Shown here one piece after another: positions 10,044 through 18,418 of a stretch of 64,000 nt of DNA (the first letter of the stretch is position 1; the number at the start of each line of letters is the position of its first letter). Below the pieces are notes generated by a model. That model was not told the DNA's origin. It saw nothing but the letters and a program-made list of their open reading frames with translations, and did not search any database. The position numbers and the translations under genes are program-made. The stretch is taken from NCBI RefSeq assembly GCF_030148435.1, contig NZ_JASBTN010000079.1:1-64000 (forward strand), given 5' to 3'. The DNA is from Aliiroseovarius sp. GTDB taxonomy: Bacteria > Pseudomonadota > Alphaproteobacteria > Rhodobacterales > Rhodobacteraceae.

Positions 10044-10508
10044 TCAGGCCTCGCCGGTTTCCCCGGCGGGGCCTTCGACAGCCTCCTGGAACCGCTCGAA
10101 AAACTGGTCGGTCATCTTTCTGGCAAAACCATGGATGAGTCGGCTGCCAAGTGACGCGAGCTTGCCCCCCACCTTCGCCTCGACCTCGTAGGTCAGTTCG
10201 GTCCCCTCGTCATTGTCGGCCAGGGTGACGAAAGCCGCACCCTTGGCAAAACCCGCGACGCCGCCCTTGCCCTCGCCTGCGATGCGATAGGAATTCGGGG
10301 CGTCGATGTCCGACAGGGTCACGCCGCCCTTGAAGGTGGCTTTCACCGGGCCGACCTTCTGTTTCACAACCGCATCGAACCCGTTTTCAGGGCTGCCGGT
10401 CAGTTCCTCGCAGCCGGGGATGCAGGCGGCAAGCGTGTCGGCGGAATTCAGATGCGCCCAGACCGTCGCGCGGTCGGCCGCGATGGTGCGGCTGCCTGTC
10501 AATTCCAT
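10044..10508 (-). CDS. CoxG-like SRPBCC-family protein
   Basis: A 154-residue protein that matches the CoxG (carbon monoxide dehydrogenase subunit G-like) group of SRPBCC folds: MELTGSRTIAADRATVW start, then the ligand-pocket segments IPGCEEL and FKGGVTLSD. CoxG proteins help mature or anchor molybdenum hydroxylases, but no cox genes are nearby, so the substrate or partner is unknown. It is convergent with the YdcH gene, with a gap of only 17 bp. The C-terminus is a short Gly/Glu-rich tail. Confidence 0.8.
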   Translation of the reverse strand: MELTGSRTIAADRATVWAHLNSADTLAACIPGCEELTGSPENGFDAVVKQKVGPVKATFKGGVTLSDIDAPNSYRIAGEGKGGVAGFAKGAAFVTLADNDEGTELTYEVEAKVGGKLASLGSRLIHGFARKMTDQFFERFQEAVEGPAGETGEA

Positions 10509-10584
10509 GATGTCCTCCCTGTTCCCTTCACGTTAAAATCGATCGCGGGGCGCGTAAAGCGCCTTGGGGGAGACATCCCGGACC

Positions 10585-11973
10585 CTATTCATCAATCTCG
10601 TAGGGCAGCACGCCGCGCGCGTCGGGGTTCACGCGCAGCTTGCGTTCCAATGGCGGGACCGAGCGCTGGTGGCAGCCGATCCGCTCGCAAATGCGACAGG
10701 AGATGCCGATGGGCTCGAAGGCGCCCTCGTTCGAGATGTCCAGGTGGTCGGCATAGACCAGCTCCCCCGCGTGTCGGACTTCGCATCCCAGGCCGATGGC
10801 ATAGCGGCGCACGGGGGCCGAGAAACTGCCGCCGGATTTCGACACGTCGCGCGCCAGGCAGAGATAGCTGACCCCGTCCGGCGTCTTGGCCAGCTGGCGC
10901 AGGAAACGGCCCGGGGTCTCAAAGGCCTGGTGCACGTTCCACAGCGGGCAGGCGCCGCCGAAACGGGCGAATTGCAGGCGGGTGGCGGAGTGGCGCTTGG
11001 TGATCGTGCCAGCCTGATCGACCCGCACGAAGAAGAAGGGAATGCCCTTGGCGCCCGGCCGTTGCAGGGTGGACAGGCGGTGCGCCACCTGTTCGATCGA
11101 GGCGCCGAAGATCTCGGCCAGGCGCTCCAGATCGTGCCGGGTCTCGCGCGCGGCAGCCAGGAAGGCGCCATAGGGCAAAAGGGCGGCCCCGGCGAAATAG
11201 TTGGCCAAGCCGATCTTGGCAATGGCGCGGGCCTCGTCGGTCTGGAATCGGGCAAGGTCCAGCGTGGCCTCCAGAAGTTCGTTTTGTGCAAGCAGCGCGA
11301 CCTGGTGCAGCAACTGGAACCGGCGCGTGGATTGTGCGGTCCGGGTGGAAAGCCGCAGGGTGGAGCGTTCCACATCGAACCCACGAAGCTGCGGATCGTC
11401 ATGAAGTTCCACGCTGATCTTCATCTCCCGCAGGGCACGGATGGCGGCCTGTTCCGGGTCCACGTCACGGGTGAAGCGTTCGGCGGCGCGATCGACCGCA
11501 TCGATGTAATTGTCGCAATAGTGAAAGAAGTCGCGCACCTCTTCCCAGGGGCTGGCCTCTACGGAGGAGCCTTCGCGTCCCAGCGCCTCGTCCAGCGAGG
11601 CAAGCCTTTCGTGGTTCTGCCGATAGGCACGGTGCAATGCCAGGAAGGCACGCGCCAGGGCCGGCGCGTTGGAGGCCGCGAGGCGCAGATCTGCCAGCGG
11701 TGGGCTGTCGGTAAAGATCGGGTCGGCCAGGGCCTCGCGCATGTCGGTGACAAGGCGTTCGGCATCGCCGGTGGACAGCTCGGCCACATCGAAACCGAAC
11801 TCCTGCGCCAGTGCCAGAACCACTCCGGTGGAGACCGGGCGATTGTTGTTCTCCATCTGGTTCAGATAAGGCAGCGACACGCCCAGTTTCTCGGCAAAGG
11901 CTTTCTGGGTCAGCCCAAGCCGGGTGCGCAGTTCGCGCAGCTTGACACCGGCATAAAGTTTCTGGGTGGCCAT
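10585..11973 (-). CDS. pccR: Short-chain fatty acyl-CoA regulator, PccR/RamB type
   Basis: A 462-residue regulator with an N-terminal XRE helix-turn-helix (LGLTQKAFAEKLGVSLPYLNQMENNNRPVS, about 18-47), a central IrrE-like region and a C-terminal short-chain fatty acyl-CoA regulator domain containing CRICERIGCHQR. ScfR proteins, such as PccR of Rhodobacter sphaeroides and RamB of Corynebacterium, control propionate or acetate assimilation and bind TTTGCAAA-type boxes. Such boxes lie upstream of this gene and of pccB 1.4 kb away, so the pccR assignment is strong. Autoregulation is likely. Confidence 0.9.
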   Translation of the reverse strand: MATQKLYAGVKLRELRTRLGLTQKAFAEKLGVSLPYLNQMENNNRPVSTGVVLALAQEFGFDVAELSTGDAERLVTDMREALADPIFTDSPPLADLRLAASNAPALARAFLALHRAYRQNHERLASLDEALGREGSSVEASPWEEVRDFFHYCDNYIDAVDRAAERFTRDVDPEQAAIRALREMKISVELHDDPQLRGFDVERSTLRLSTRTAQSTRRFQLLHQVALLAQNELLEATLDLARFQTDEARAIAKIGLANYFAGAALLPYGAFLAAARETRHDLERLAEIFGASIEQVAHRLSTLQRPGAKGIPFFFVRVDQAGTITKRHSATRLQFARFGGACPLWNVHQAFETPGRFLRQLAKTPDGVSYLCLARDVSKSGGSFSAPVRRYAIGLGCEVRHAGELVYADHLDISNEGAFEPIGISCRICERIGCHQRSVPPLERKLRVNPDARGVLPYEIDE

Positions 11974-11983
11974 GGCGGGCTCC

Positions 11984-12021
11984 TTTGCAGGATTTGCTGG
12001 CCTAGGCGTAACATTTGCAAA
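11984..12021. promoter_or_regulatory. Candidate PccR boxes upstream of pccR
   Basis: A perfect TTTGCAAA at 12014-12021 and degenerate copies TTTGCAGG (11984-11991) and TTTGCTGG (11993-12000) lie directly upstream of the pccR start. They fit autoregulation by the ScfR-family protein. Confidence 0.6.
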
Positions 12022-12037
12022 GCTACGGCTGCAAGCC

Positions 12038-13246
12038 TCACAGGCGTCGTTCGCGGCGGATCACGGCAAGGACCGCGAGGATCGCGGCAGCGGAGCTGAG
12101 CAGCATGATCCAGATCAGCGGGAAGGCTCCGGTTTCAGGTGTCAGCAGGGCGCCCGCCAGGGCGGACAGCCCAGCGCCTCCGCCGATCATGATCGCCCCG
12201 CCCAGACCCGAAGCAGAGCCCGCGAGCCGCGGACGCACCGACAGCATGCCTGCATTGGCGCTGGGCAGGACCAGCCCGTTGCCCAGGCCGATCACGGTCA
12301 TGAAACCGAAAAAAACCTCGGCCGTGGCAAAGCCTGCGGTGAAGATCGCGAGCGAGAAGATCATGCCCCCTGTCGATATGATACTGCCCCAGAGCACCAT
12401 GCCGTTTACGCCCACCCGAACCGCGTAGCGCCCGGACAGGTAGTTGCCCAGGAAATACCCCAGGGCCGGGGCGCCGAAATAGATGCCCATGGTGGCGCTG
12501 TTCATGGCGTAGATTTCCGAGGCCACAAAGGGCGCACCGCCCAGATAGGCGAAGAAGGCACCAGAGGCGAAAGCCGCGGCCAGGCAATAGCCCCAGAAGC
12601 GCGGTGACAGCAGCAGTTCGGGATATTCGCGGACCTGTGCCGCGAAACCACCCTCGCGGCGGGTAAAGGTCTCGCCCATGTCGCGCCAGGCCAGGGCCAT
12701 GACAAAGCCCGCCAGCAGGAACTGGGCCCAGAAGATCGACTGCCAGCCAAAGCTCTGATCCAGCAGCCCGCCGAAGGCCGGACCGATCATCGGCACCACC
12801 GACATGCCCATGGTGACATAGCCCAGCATCGAGGCCGCCCGATCCGGCGGGTGAATGTCGCGAATGACGGCGCGGCTGATCGCCATGCCGCCGACAATTG
12901 CCGCCTGGCCCATTCGGAAGGCCAGGAAGGTCTGCACGTTCGGGGCGAAAATGCAGCCGAGCGTCGCGATAAGGAACAGGGCAAGGCTCCACAGGATCAC
13001 CGGGCGGCGGCCGAAACGGTCCGAGATCGGCCCGACGACTATCTGCAGCAGGCCGTTCATTGCCAGATAGAGCGCGACCGACAGTTGCATGACGCGATAG
13101 TCCACCGCGAAATGGCTGGACATGGCGGGCAGAGCGGGCAAGAACACGTTCATGGACATCGCGCCTGCGGCCACGATCAGGGTCAGCGTGGCAACATGCG
13201 GAGGCGTTCTGGGGTCCAGGAACCGGGTGGCGGGTAAATCTGCCAT
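12038..13246 (-). CDS. Bcr/CflA-type MFS multidrug exporter
   Basis: A 402-residue membrane protein with twelve predicted helices and the MFS loop motif GPISDRFGRRPVILW near helices 2-3; it closely resembles Bcr/CflA drug-resistance transporters. The open frame runs back to 13372, but the added residues are translated from the operator-rich intergenic DNA and are not membrane-like, so ATG at 13246 (MADLPATRFLDPRTPP) is chosen. It is divergent from pccB and may share the operator region. Whether PccR controls it, and what it exports, is unknown. Confidence 0.88.
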   Translation of the reverse strand: MADLPATRFLDPRTPPHVATLTLIVAAGAMSMNVFLPALPAMSSHFAVDYRVMQLSVALYLAMNGLLQIVVGPISDRFGRRPVILWSLALFLIATLGCIFAPNVQTFLAFRMGQAAIVGGMAISRAVIRDIHPPDRAASMLGYVTMGMSVVPMIGPAFGGLLDQSFGWQSIFWAQFLLAGFVMALAWRDMGETFTRREGGFAAQVREYPELLLSPRFWGYCLAAAFASGAFFAYLGGAPFVASEIYAMNSATMGIYFGAPALGYFLGNYLSGRYAVRVGVNGMVLWGSIISTGGMIFSLAIFTAGFATAEVFFGFMTVIGLGNGLVLPSANAGMLSVRPRLAGSASGLGGAIMIGGGAGLSALAGALLTPETGAFPLIWIMLLSSAAAILAVLAVIRRERRL

Positions 13247-13292
13247 GGCAAAGGCGTAAGCGGCTTCGGCAAATTTGTCCAGCCGGTCGGAA

Positions 13293-13340
13293 TTTGCGAA
13301 TTCGCAATTTGCAGATCGAGACTTGCCAATAATTTGCAAA
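13293..13340. promoter_or_regulatory. PccR operator array upstream of pccB
   Basis: Several TTTGCAAA-like octamers are packed here: TTTGCGAA (13293-13300), TTCGCAAT (13301-13308), TTTGCAGA (13308-13315), CTTGCCAA (13322-13329) and a perfect TTTGCAAA (13333-13340). The last ends 70 bp before the pccB start. R. sphaeroides PccR recognises paired TTTGCAAA boxes. Confidence 0.75.
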
Positions 13341-13410
13341 TTCGCGCATTTTCCCTTTCTGCACACGCGCAATGCGGCTAGTTTGCCTTGAAATCAAGGA
13401 GTGCCGCCAG

Positions 13411-14943
13411 ATGAAAGATATCAATCTCGAACTTGAAGCCCGCCGCGAGACGGCCCGTCTGGGCGGCGGTCAGCGTCGCATCGACAGTCAGCACGCGAAG
13501 GGCAAGTTGACGGCCCGCGAGCGGATCGAGCTGCTGCTGGACGAGGACAGCTTTGAAGAGTTCGACATGTTCAAGGCCCATCGCTGCACCGAGTTCGGCA
13601 TGGAAAACGACCGTCCCGCCGGGGACGGTGTCGTAACCGGCTGGGGCACGATCAACGGCCGCATGGTCTATGTGTTCAGCCAGGATTTCACCGTATTCGG
13701 CGGCTCGCTGTCGGAAACGCATGCCGAGAAGATCTGCAAGATCATGGACATGGCCATGCAGAACGGCGCGCCGGTCATCGGCATCAACGATTCGGGCGGG
13801 GCGCGGATCCAGGAAGGTGTGGCCTCGTTGGCCGGTTACGCCGAAGTGTTCCAGCGCAACATCATGGCCTCGGGCGTGGTGCCGCAGATCTCGGTCATCA
13901 TGGGCCCCTGCGCCGGTGGTGCCGTGTACAGCCCCGCGATGACCGACTTCATCTTCATGGTGAAGGACACCTCCTACATGTTCGTCACCGGCCCCGACGT
14001 GGTGAAAACCGTGACAAACGAGGTGGTCACGGCAGAGGAGCTTGGCGGCGCCTCGACCCACACCAAGAAGAGCTCGGTCGCCGATGGCGCCTTCGAAAAC
14101 GACGTCGAAGCCCTGTCGGAAGTGCGTCGCCTGGTCGATTTCCTGCCATTGAACAACCGCGAGAAGCCGCCGGTGCGTCCCTTCTTCGACGAGCCGGGTC
14201 GAATCGAGGAAAGCCTGGGCACGCTGGTCCCGGACAATCCGAACACGCCCTATGACATGAAGGAACTGATCGCGAAGATCGCCGACGAGGGCGATTTCTA
14301 CGAGATCCAGGAAGATTACGCCAAGAACATCATCACCGGCTTCATGCGCCTGGAAGGCCAGACCGTCGGCGTGGTGGCGAACCAGCCGATGGTGCTGGCG
14401 GGCTGCCTGGACATCGACAGCTCGCGCAAGGCCGCGCGGTTCGTGCGCTTCTGCGATGCTTTCGAAATCCCGATCCTGACCCTGGTCGACGTGCCCGGCT
14501 TCCTGCCCGGCACTTCGCAGGAATATGGTGGGGTCATCAAGCATGGCGCCAAGCTGCTGTTTGCCTATGGCGAAGCCACCGTGCCGAAAGTCACGGTAAT
14601 CACGCGCAAGGCCTATGGCGGCGCCTATGACGTTATGGCCTCGAAACACCTGCGCGGAGATTTCAACTATGCCTGGCCCACCGCCGAGATCGCGGTGATG
14701 GGTGCCAAGGGTGCGGTCGAGATCCTGCACCGTGCCGATCTGGGTGATGCCGAAAAGATCGCCCAGCATACTGCCGACTATGAGGACCGTTTCGCCAACC
14801 CGTTCGTGGCGGCCGAAAAGGGTTTCATCGACGAGGTGATCCAGCCGCGTTCGACCCGCCGTCGCGTCAGCCGGGCCTTCGCCAGCCTTCGCAACAAGAA
14901 GCTGACGAACCCCTGGAAAAAGCACGACAACATTCCGCTGTAA
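13411..14943 (+). CDS. pccB: Propionyl-CoA carboxylase, beta (carboxyltransferase) subunit
   Basis: A 510-residue acyl-CoA carboxyltransferase that moves CO2 from biotin to propionyl-CoA, forming methylmalonyl-CoA. The two crotonase-like halves are visible, with the oxyanion-loop region [17 protein letters not shown] in the N-terminal half and [19 protein letters not shown] in the C-terminal half. ATG at 13411 follows AAGGAG at 13396-13401, and the conserved [13 protein letters not shown] start supports it. It precedes two small genes and lies 1.4 kb from pccA. Control by PccR is inferred from the boxes upstream. Confidence 0.95.
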   Translation: MKDINLELEARRETARLGGGQRRIDSQHAKGKLTARERIELLLDEDSFEEFDMFKAHRCTEFGMENDRPAGDGVVTGWGTINGRMVYVFSQDFTVFGGSLSETHAEKICKIMDMAMQNGAPVIGINDSGGARIQEGVASLAGYAEVFQRNIMASGVVPQISVIMGPCAGGAVYSPAMTDFIFMVKDTSYMFVTGPDVVKTVTNEVVTAEELGGASTHTKKSSVADGAFENDVEALSEVRRLVDFLPLNNREKPPVRPFFDEPGRIEESLGTLVPDNPNTPYDMKELIAKIADEGDFYEIQEDYAKNIITGFMRLEGQTVGVVANQPMVLAGCLDIDSSRKAARFVRFCDAFEIPILTLVDVPGFLPGTSQEYGGVIKHGAKLLFAYGEATVPKVTVITRKAYGGAYDVMASKHLRGDFNYAWPTAEIAVMGAKGAVEILHRADLGDAEKIAQHTADYEDRFANPFVAAEKGFIDEVIQPRSTRRRVSRAFASLRNKKLTNPWKKHDNIPL

Positions 14944-14952
14944 GGGCAGGGG

Positions 14953-15372
14953 ATGCGTCGGAAACGCGCAACCTGGGCTGGTCTGGTCCTTCTGACCGGC
15001 CTTCTGCCCCTGGTCGGGCAGGCGGCAGAGGAGGTGGCCACTCTGGTGGTTCCCTCGGGCCAGGAGGTGCGGTTTCTTGATGCGATCTGGACCGGCGAGG
15101 GCGCCGCGCGCGTGGTCCGCTTCCGCTTCGTTGCTCCCGCCATTGCCCGGGACCGGGCAGAGGTGGAATTCAGCCAGGCCGAGGCCGATATGGCCCATCT
15201 GTGCGAAGACTTCGCACTGCCGCGTCTGGCGGGGGAAGAGCCCCCGCCCGCGCAAATCATCATCAGCCTCGCGGACCGGCCGCTGGACTTTGGTCTTGCC
15301 GATCCCGAGGCCACGCAATTCTTCGAGGCATTTCGCCCCGATCATGGCTCCTGCATCTGGGAGGGTTTCTGA
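14953..15372 (+). CDS. Secreted DUF6497-like protein
   Basis: A 139-residue protein with an N-terminal signal peptide (hydrophobic WAGLVLLTGLLPLVGQA, cleavage near residue 25). The mature part resembles a Rhodobacterales family I recall as DUF6497; members have sometimes been labelled acetolactate synthase, which nothing here supports. Two cysteines (LCEDF and GSCIWEGF) could form a periplasmic disulfide. It starts 9 bp after pccB and abuts the next gene (TGA-ATG), so it is probably co-transcribed with pccB. Function is unknown. Confidence 0.7.
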   Translation: MRRKRATWAGLVLLTGLLPLVGQAAEEVATLVVPSGQEVRFLDAIWTGEGAARVVRFRFVAPAIARDRAEVEFSQAEADMAHLCEDFALPRLAGEEPPPAQIIISLADRPLDFGLADPEATQFFEAFRPDHGSCIWEGF

Positions 15373-15741
15373 ATGGCGCTGCCATACATGCTGAAACATC
15401 GCGGCTTTCCGGGCCGCCTGCCGGGCACGGATTTCCAGTTCGTGCTGCGGCGTGCTTCCAAGTCCGGCGCGACGCCGCTGGTGGCGCGCGAACGCTATGC
15501 CGACCGCAAGCCGGCCGACCGGCGCGCGGATGCGGGCTTCATGCAGGCCCTTTGGGAGCATTTCGGCGACCAGCCCTTCGAACGGGGCAACCTGGACGCG
15601 GGGCGTCTGTCCTGGCTGTTCGGTCGCGAGGTCGTGCCCGCCGAAGATCCGTTCGACAATGCCTCTTACGAAGCCATGTTGGTGATCGACGTCGATCACG
15701 CCCGTGCCTCCTTCCCGGATGCTTTCGAGAGGGGGTACTAG
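15373..15741 (+). CDS. Hypothetical protein, 122 residues
   Basis: The start codon immediately follows the stop of the preceding secreted protein. The product is soluble, with no signal or membrane segment, rich in Arg, Asp and Phe (FPGRLPGTDFQFVLRRASKSG; a C-terminal EAMLVIDVDHARASFPDAF). I do not recognise a family. Codon use matches the neighbours and the gene keeps the operon spacing, so I take it as real. It ends 270 bp before the small lipoprotein gene. Confidence 0.6.
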   Translation: MALPYMLKHRGFPGRLPGTDFQFVLRRASKSGATPLVARERYADRKPADRRADAGFMQALWEHFGDQPFERGNLDAGRLSWLFGREVVPAEDPFDNASYEAMLVIDVDHARASFPDAFERGY

Positions 15742-16012
15742 GCATGTTCCCGCTCGCCCCTCACTGCTTTGAGCAAAATCCGGCCCAAAACCCGCCTGTA
15801 TTGGCGGCGGGCTATGCTGTGGGCGAAAGGGGCGGCTATCACCTTGTTGTGGCGGAGGCTACATCCCGGTTCTCCGTCAGGTTTAGTCAAAACCGTTACC
15901 CTTCCCCTTGTGCCCGGTTTGATCGCGTGTTGGTCAGGCCGGGCGCTTTTCCGTCTGACAGGAATACGGTATCAGGGGGCTATAACAGGAACGTCGAACG
16001 AGGCAGTCAACG
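15742..16012. other. Intergenic stretch before the small lipoprotein gene
   Basis: No convincing gene is seen. Frames that cross it are extensions of shadow frames from neighbouring genes. GGCTATAACAGG near 15980 could be part of a promoter for the lipoprotein, and GAGGCAGTCAACG before 16013 is its ribosome site. Confidence 0.4.
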
Positions 16013-16219
16013 ATGCAGTTCAAAACAATCGCCATCGCGGCAAGCGCCGCAATCGTGCTGGCCGGGTGTCAGTGGAATGACCTGGAACGCGCGGGGGCCG
16101 GTGCCGCCGCAGGGGCCGTCGTGGCCACGGCCGCAAGCGGCAGCGTCGTTACGGGTGCCATCATCGGTGGCGCCGCGGGCGCGCTCTGCGACGACGTGGG
16201 CCTCGAAATCTGCAACTGA
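16013..16219 (+). CDS. Small glycine-zipper lipoprotein
   Basis: A 68-residue protein with a lipoprotein signal peptide: MQFKTIAIAASAAIVLAGC, lipobox LAGC with C19. The mature part has an Ala/Gly-rich hydrophobic stretch (AGAGAAAGAVVATAASG, GAIIGGAAGAL) like a glycine zipper. It is likely anchored in the outer or inner membrane. It is followed by a strong terminator at 16273-16315, so it is an independent or last gene before pccA. Function is unknown. Confidence 0.75.
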   Translation: MQFKTIAIAASAAIVLAGCQWNDLERAGAGAAAGAVVATAASGSVVTGAIIGGAAGALCDDVGLEICN

Positions 16220-16272
16220 TCCGGTAGCCCGACTGAACTCCGCCGCTTCGCGCGGCACCAAGACACGTGGAA

Positions 16273-16315
16273 ACGCCATCCAGACCCCTCGGGGTCCGGG
16301 TGGCGTTTTCTTTTT
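16273..16315 (+). terminator. Rho-independent terminator after the small lipoprotein gene
   Basis: ACGCCATCCAGACCCC-TC-GGGGTCCGGGTGGCGT forms a long, nearly perfect hairpin and is followed by TTTTCTTTTT. It lies between the lipoprotein stop and pccA, implying that pccA has its own promoter or relies on readthrough. Confidence 0.85.
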
Positions 16316-16371
16316 GCACACGCGCCCGGGGCTTCCTGCGCGCCAAGAAATCATGACGAAAGGACCGGGAC

Positions 16372-18417
16372 ATGTTTGACAAGATCCTGATTGCCAACCG
16401 CGGAGAGATTGCCTGCCGGGTAATCAAATCCGCCCGCAAGATGGGCATCAAGACGGTGGCGATCTATTCGGATGCCGACCGCAACGCCCTGCATGTGAAG
16501 ATGGCGGATGAGGCCGTGCACATCGGCCCGCCGCCGGCCAACCAGTCCTACATCGTCATCGACAAGGTGATGGACGCGATCCGCCAGACCGGCGCGCAGG
16601 CAGTCCACCCGGGCTACGGCTTTTTGTCCGAGAATTCGAAGTTTGCCGAGGCGCTGGAAGCCGAAGGCGTAGCCTTCGTCGGCCCCCCGAAAGGTGCCAT
16701 CGAAGCCATGGGCGACAAGATCACCTCGAAGAAGATCGCCCAGGAGGCCGAAGTCTCGACCGTGCCCGGCTACATGGGGCTGATCGAGGACGCCGACGAG
16801 GCCGTGAAGATCTCGAACGAGATCGGCTACCCGGTGATGATCAAGGCCTCTGCCGGCGGCGGCGGCAAGGGCATGCGAATTGCCTGGAACGACCAGGAGG
16901 CGCGCGAGGGTTTCCAGTCGTCCAAGAACGAAGCCGCCAACAGCTTCGGTGACGACCGCATCTTCATCGAGAAATTCGTGACCCAGCCGCGTCACATCGA
17001 GATCCAGGTCCTGTGCGACAGCCACGGCAACGGCATCTATCTGGGCGAACGTGAATGTTCCATCCAGCGCCGCAACCAGAAAGTGGTCGAAGAAGCCCCC
17101 TCGCCCTTCCTGGATGAAGCCACCCGCAAGGCGATGGGCGAACAGGCTGTCGCCCTGGCCCAGGCCGTGGACTATGCCAGCGCCGGGACCGTGGAATTCA
17201 TCGTCGATGGCGACAAGAACTTCTACTTCCTGGAAATGAACACCCGCCTGCAGGTGGAACACCCTGTGACCGAGCTGATCACCGGTGTCGATCTGGTCGA
17301 ACAGATGATCCGCGTGGCGGCTGGCGAGAAACTGACCATGACCCAGGACGACGTCAAGCTGACCGGCTGGGCGATCGAAAACCGCCTTTATGCGGAAGAC
17401 CCCTATCGCAACTTCCTGCCCTCGATCGGGCGCCTGACCCGCTACCGCCCACCGGCGGAAACCGCGGCCGGCCCGCTGCAGGTGAACGGCAGATGGCAGG
17501 GCGAAGCGCCGACCGGCGAGACCGCGGTGCGCAACGACACTGGCGTCTTTGAGGGCGGCGAGATCTCGATGTACTACGACCCGATGATCGCCAAGCTCTG
17601 CACCTGGGCGCCGACCCGCGACGAGGCGATCGAAGCCATGCGCATCGCGCTGGACAGCTTCGAACTGGAAGGTATCGGCCACAACCTGCCGTTCCTGTCG
17701 GCCGTGATGGACCACCCGGTCTTCATCTCGGGCGACATGACCACCGCTTTCATCGAAGAGCAGTACCCGGACGGGTTCGAGGGTGTGACCCTGCCCGAAG
17801 GGGACTTGCAGCGCGTGGCCGCCGCCGCCGCCGCCATGCACCGCGTCGCCGAGATCCGCCGCTCCCGCGTGTCGGGCCGGATGGACAACCACGAACGCCG
17901 TGTGGGATCGCACTGGTGCGTCACCGCCCAGAGTGAAAGCTTCGAGGTGGAAATCGATGCCGATCAGGATGGCTCGACCATTCGCTTCCTTGACGGTTCG
18001 TCGATGCGCGTGACGTCGGACTGGACCCCGGGCGACCACCTGGCCACGCTGGTGGTGGACGGTGAACCGCTGGTGCTGAAGGTCGGCAAGCTGCCCGGCG
18101 GTTTCCGCATCCGCACCCGGGGCGCCGAGATGGCCGTGCATGTGCGCACCCCGCGGCAGGCCCAGCTGGCCTCGCTGATGCCGGAAAAAGTCGCACCGGA
18201 CACCTCGAAAATGCTGCTCTGCCCGATGCCGGGACTGGTCGTGAAGGTCGACGTGGAAGTCGGCGATGAAGTCCAGGAAGGCCAGGCGCTCTGCACCATC
18301 GAAGCGATGAAGATGGAAAACATCCTGCGCGCCGAGAAGAAGGGCGTGGTGTCCAAGATCAATGCGGGCGCGGGCGACAGCCTGGCGGTCGACGAAGTGA
18401 TCATGGAGTTCGAATAA
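16372..18417 (+). CDS. pccA: Propionyl-CoA carboxylase, alpha (biotin carboxylase) subunit
   Basis: A 681-residue protein that carboxylates its own biotin with ATP and bicarbonate. In order it has the biotin carboxylase N-terminal domain (FDKILIANRGEIACRVI), the ATP-grasp domain with the glycine-rich loop SAGGGGKGMR near 161-170, the biotin carboxylase C-terminal domain, a linker (BT) region and a biotinyl domain with EAMKMEN; the biotin lysine is K647. It pairs with PccB. A strong terminator separates it from the upstream small genes. The next gene starts one base after its stop. Confidence 0.95.
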   Translation: MFDKILIANRGEIACRVIKSARKMGIKTVAIYSDADRNALHVKMADEAVHIGPPPANQSYIVIDKVMDAIRQTGAQAVHPGYGFLSENSKFAEALEAEGVAFVGPPKGAIEAMGDKITSKKIAQEAEVSTVPGYMGLIEDADEAVKISNEIGYPVMIKASAGGGGKGMRIAWNDQEAREGFQSSKNEAANSFGDDRIFIEKFVTQPRHIEIQVLCDSHGNGIYLGERECSIQRRNQKVVEEAPSPFLDEATRKAMGEQAVALAQAVDYASAGTVEFIVDGDKNFYFLEMNTRLQVEHPVTELITGVDLVEQMIRVAAGEKLTMTQDDVKLTGWAIENRLYAEDPYRNFLPSIGRLTRYRPPAETAAGPLQVNGRWQGEAPTGETAVRNDTGVFEGGEISMYYDPMIAKLCTWAPTRDEAIEAMRIALDSFELEGIGHNLPFLSAVMDHPVFISGDMTTAFIEEQYPDGFEGVTLPEGDLQRVAAAAAAMHRVAEIRRSRVSGRMDNHERRVGSHWCVTAQSESFEVEIDADQDGSTIRFLDGSSMRVTSDWTPGDHLATLVVDGEPLVLKVGKLPGGFRIRTRGAEMAVHVRTPRQAQLASLMPEKVAPDTSKMLLCPMPGLVVKVDVEVGDEVQEGQALCTIEAMKMENILRAEKKGVVSKINAGAGDSLAVDEVIMEFE

Positions 18418-18418
18418 G

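Noticed and set aside
13247-13372. Forty-two extra N-terminal residues on the MFS exporter
   Set aside because: They are translated from the TTTGCAAA operator array and lack a ribosome site or membrane character; ATG 13246 begins the family-like sequence.
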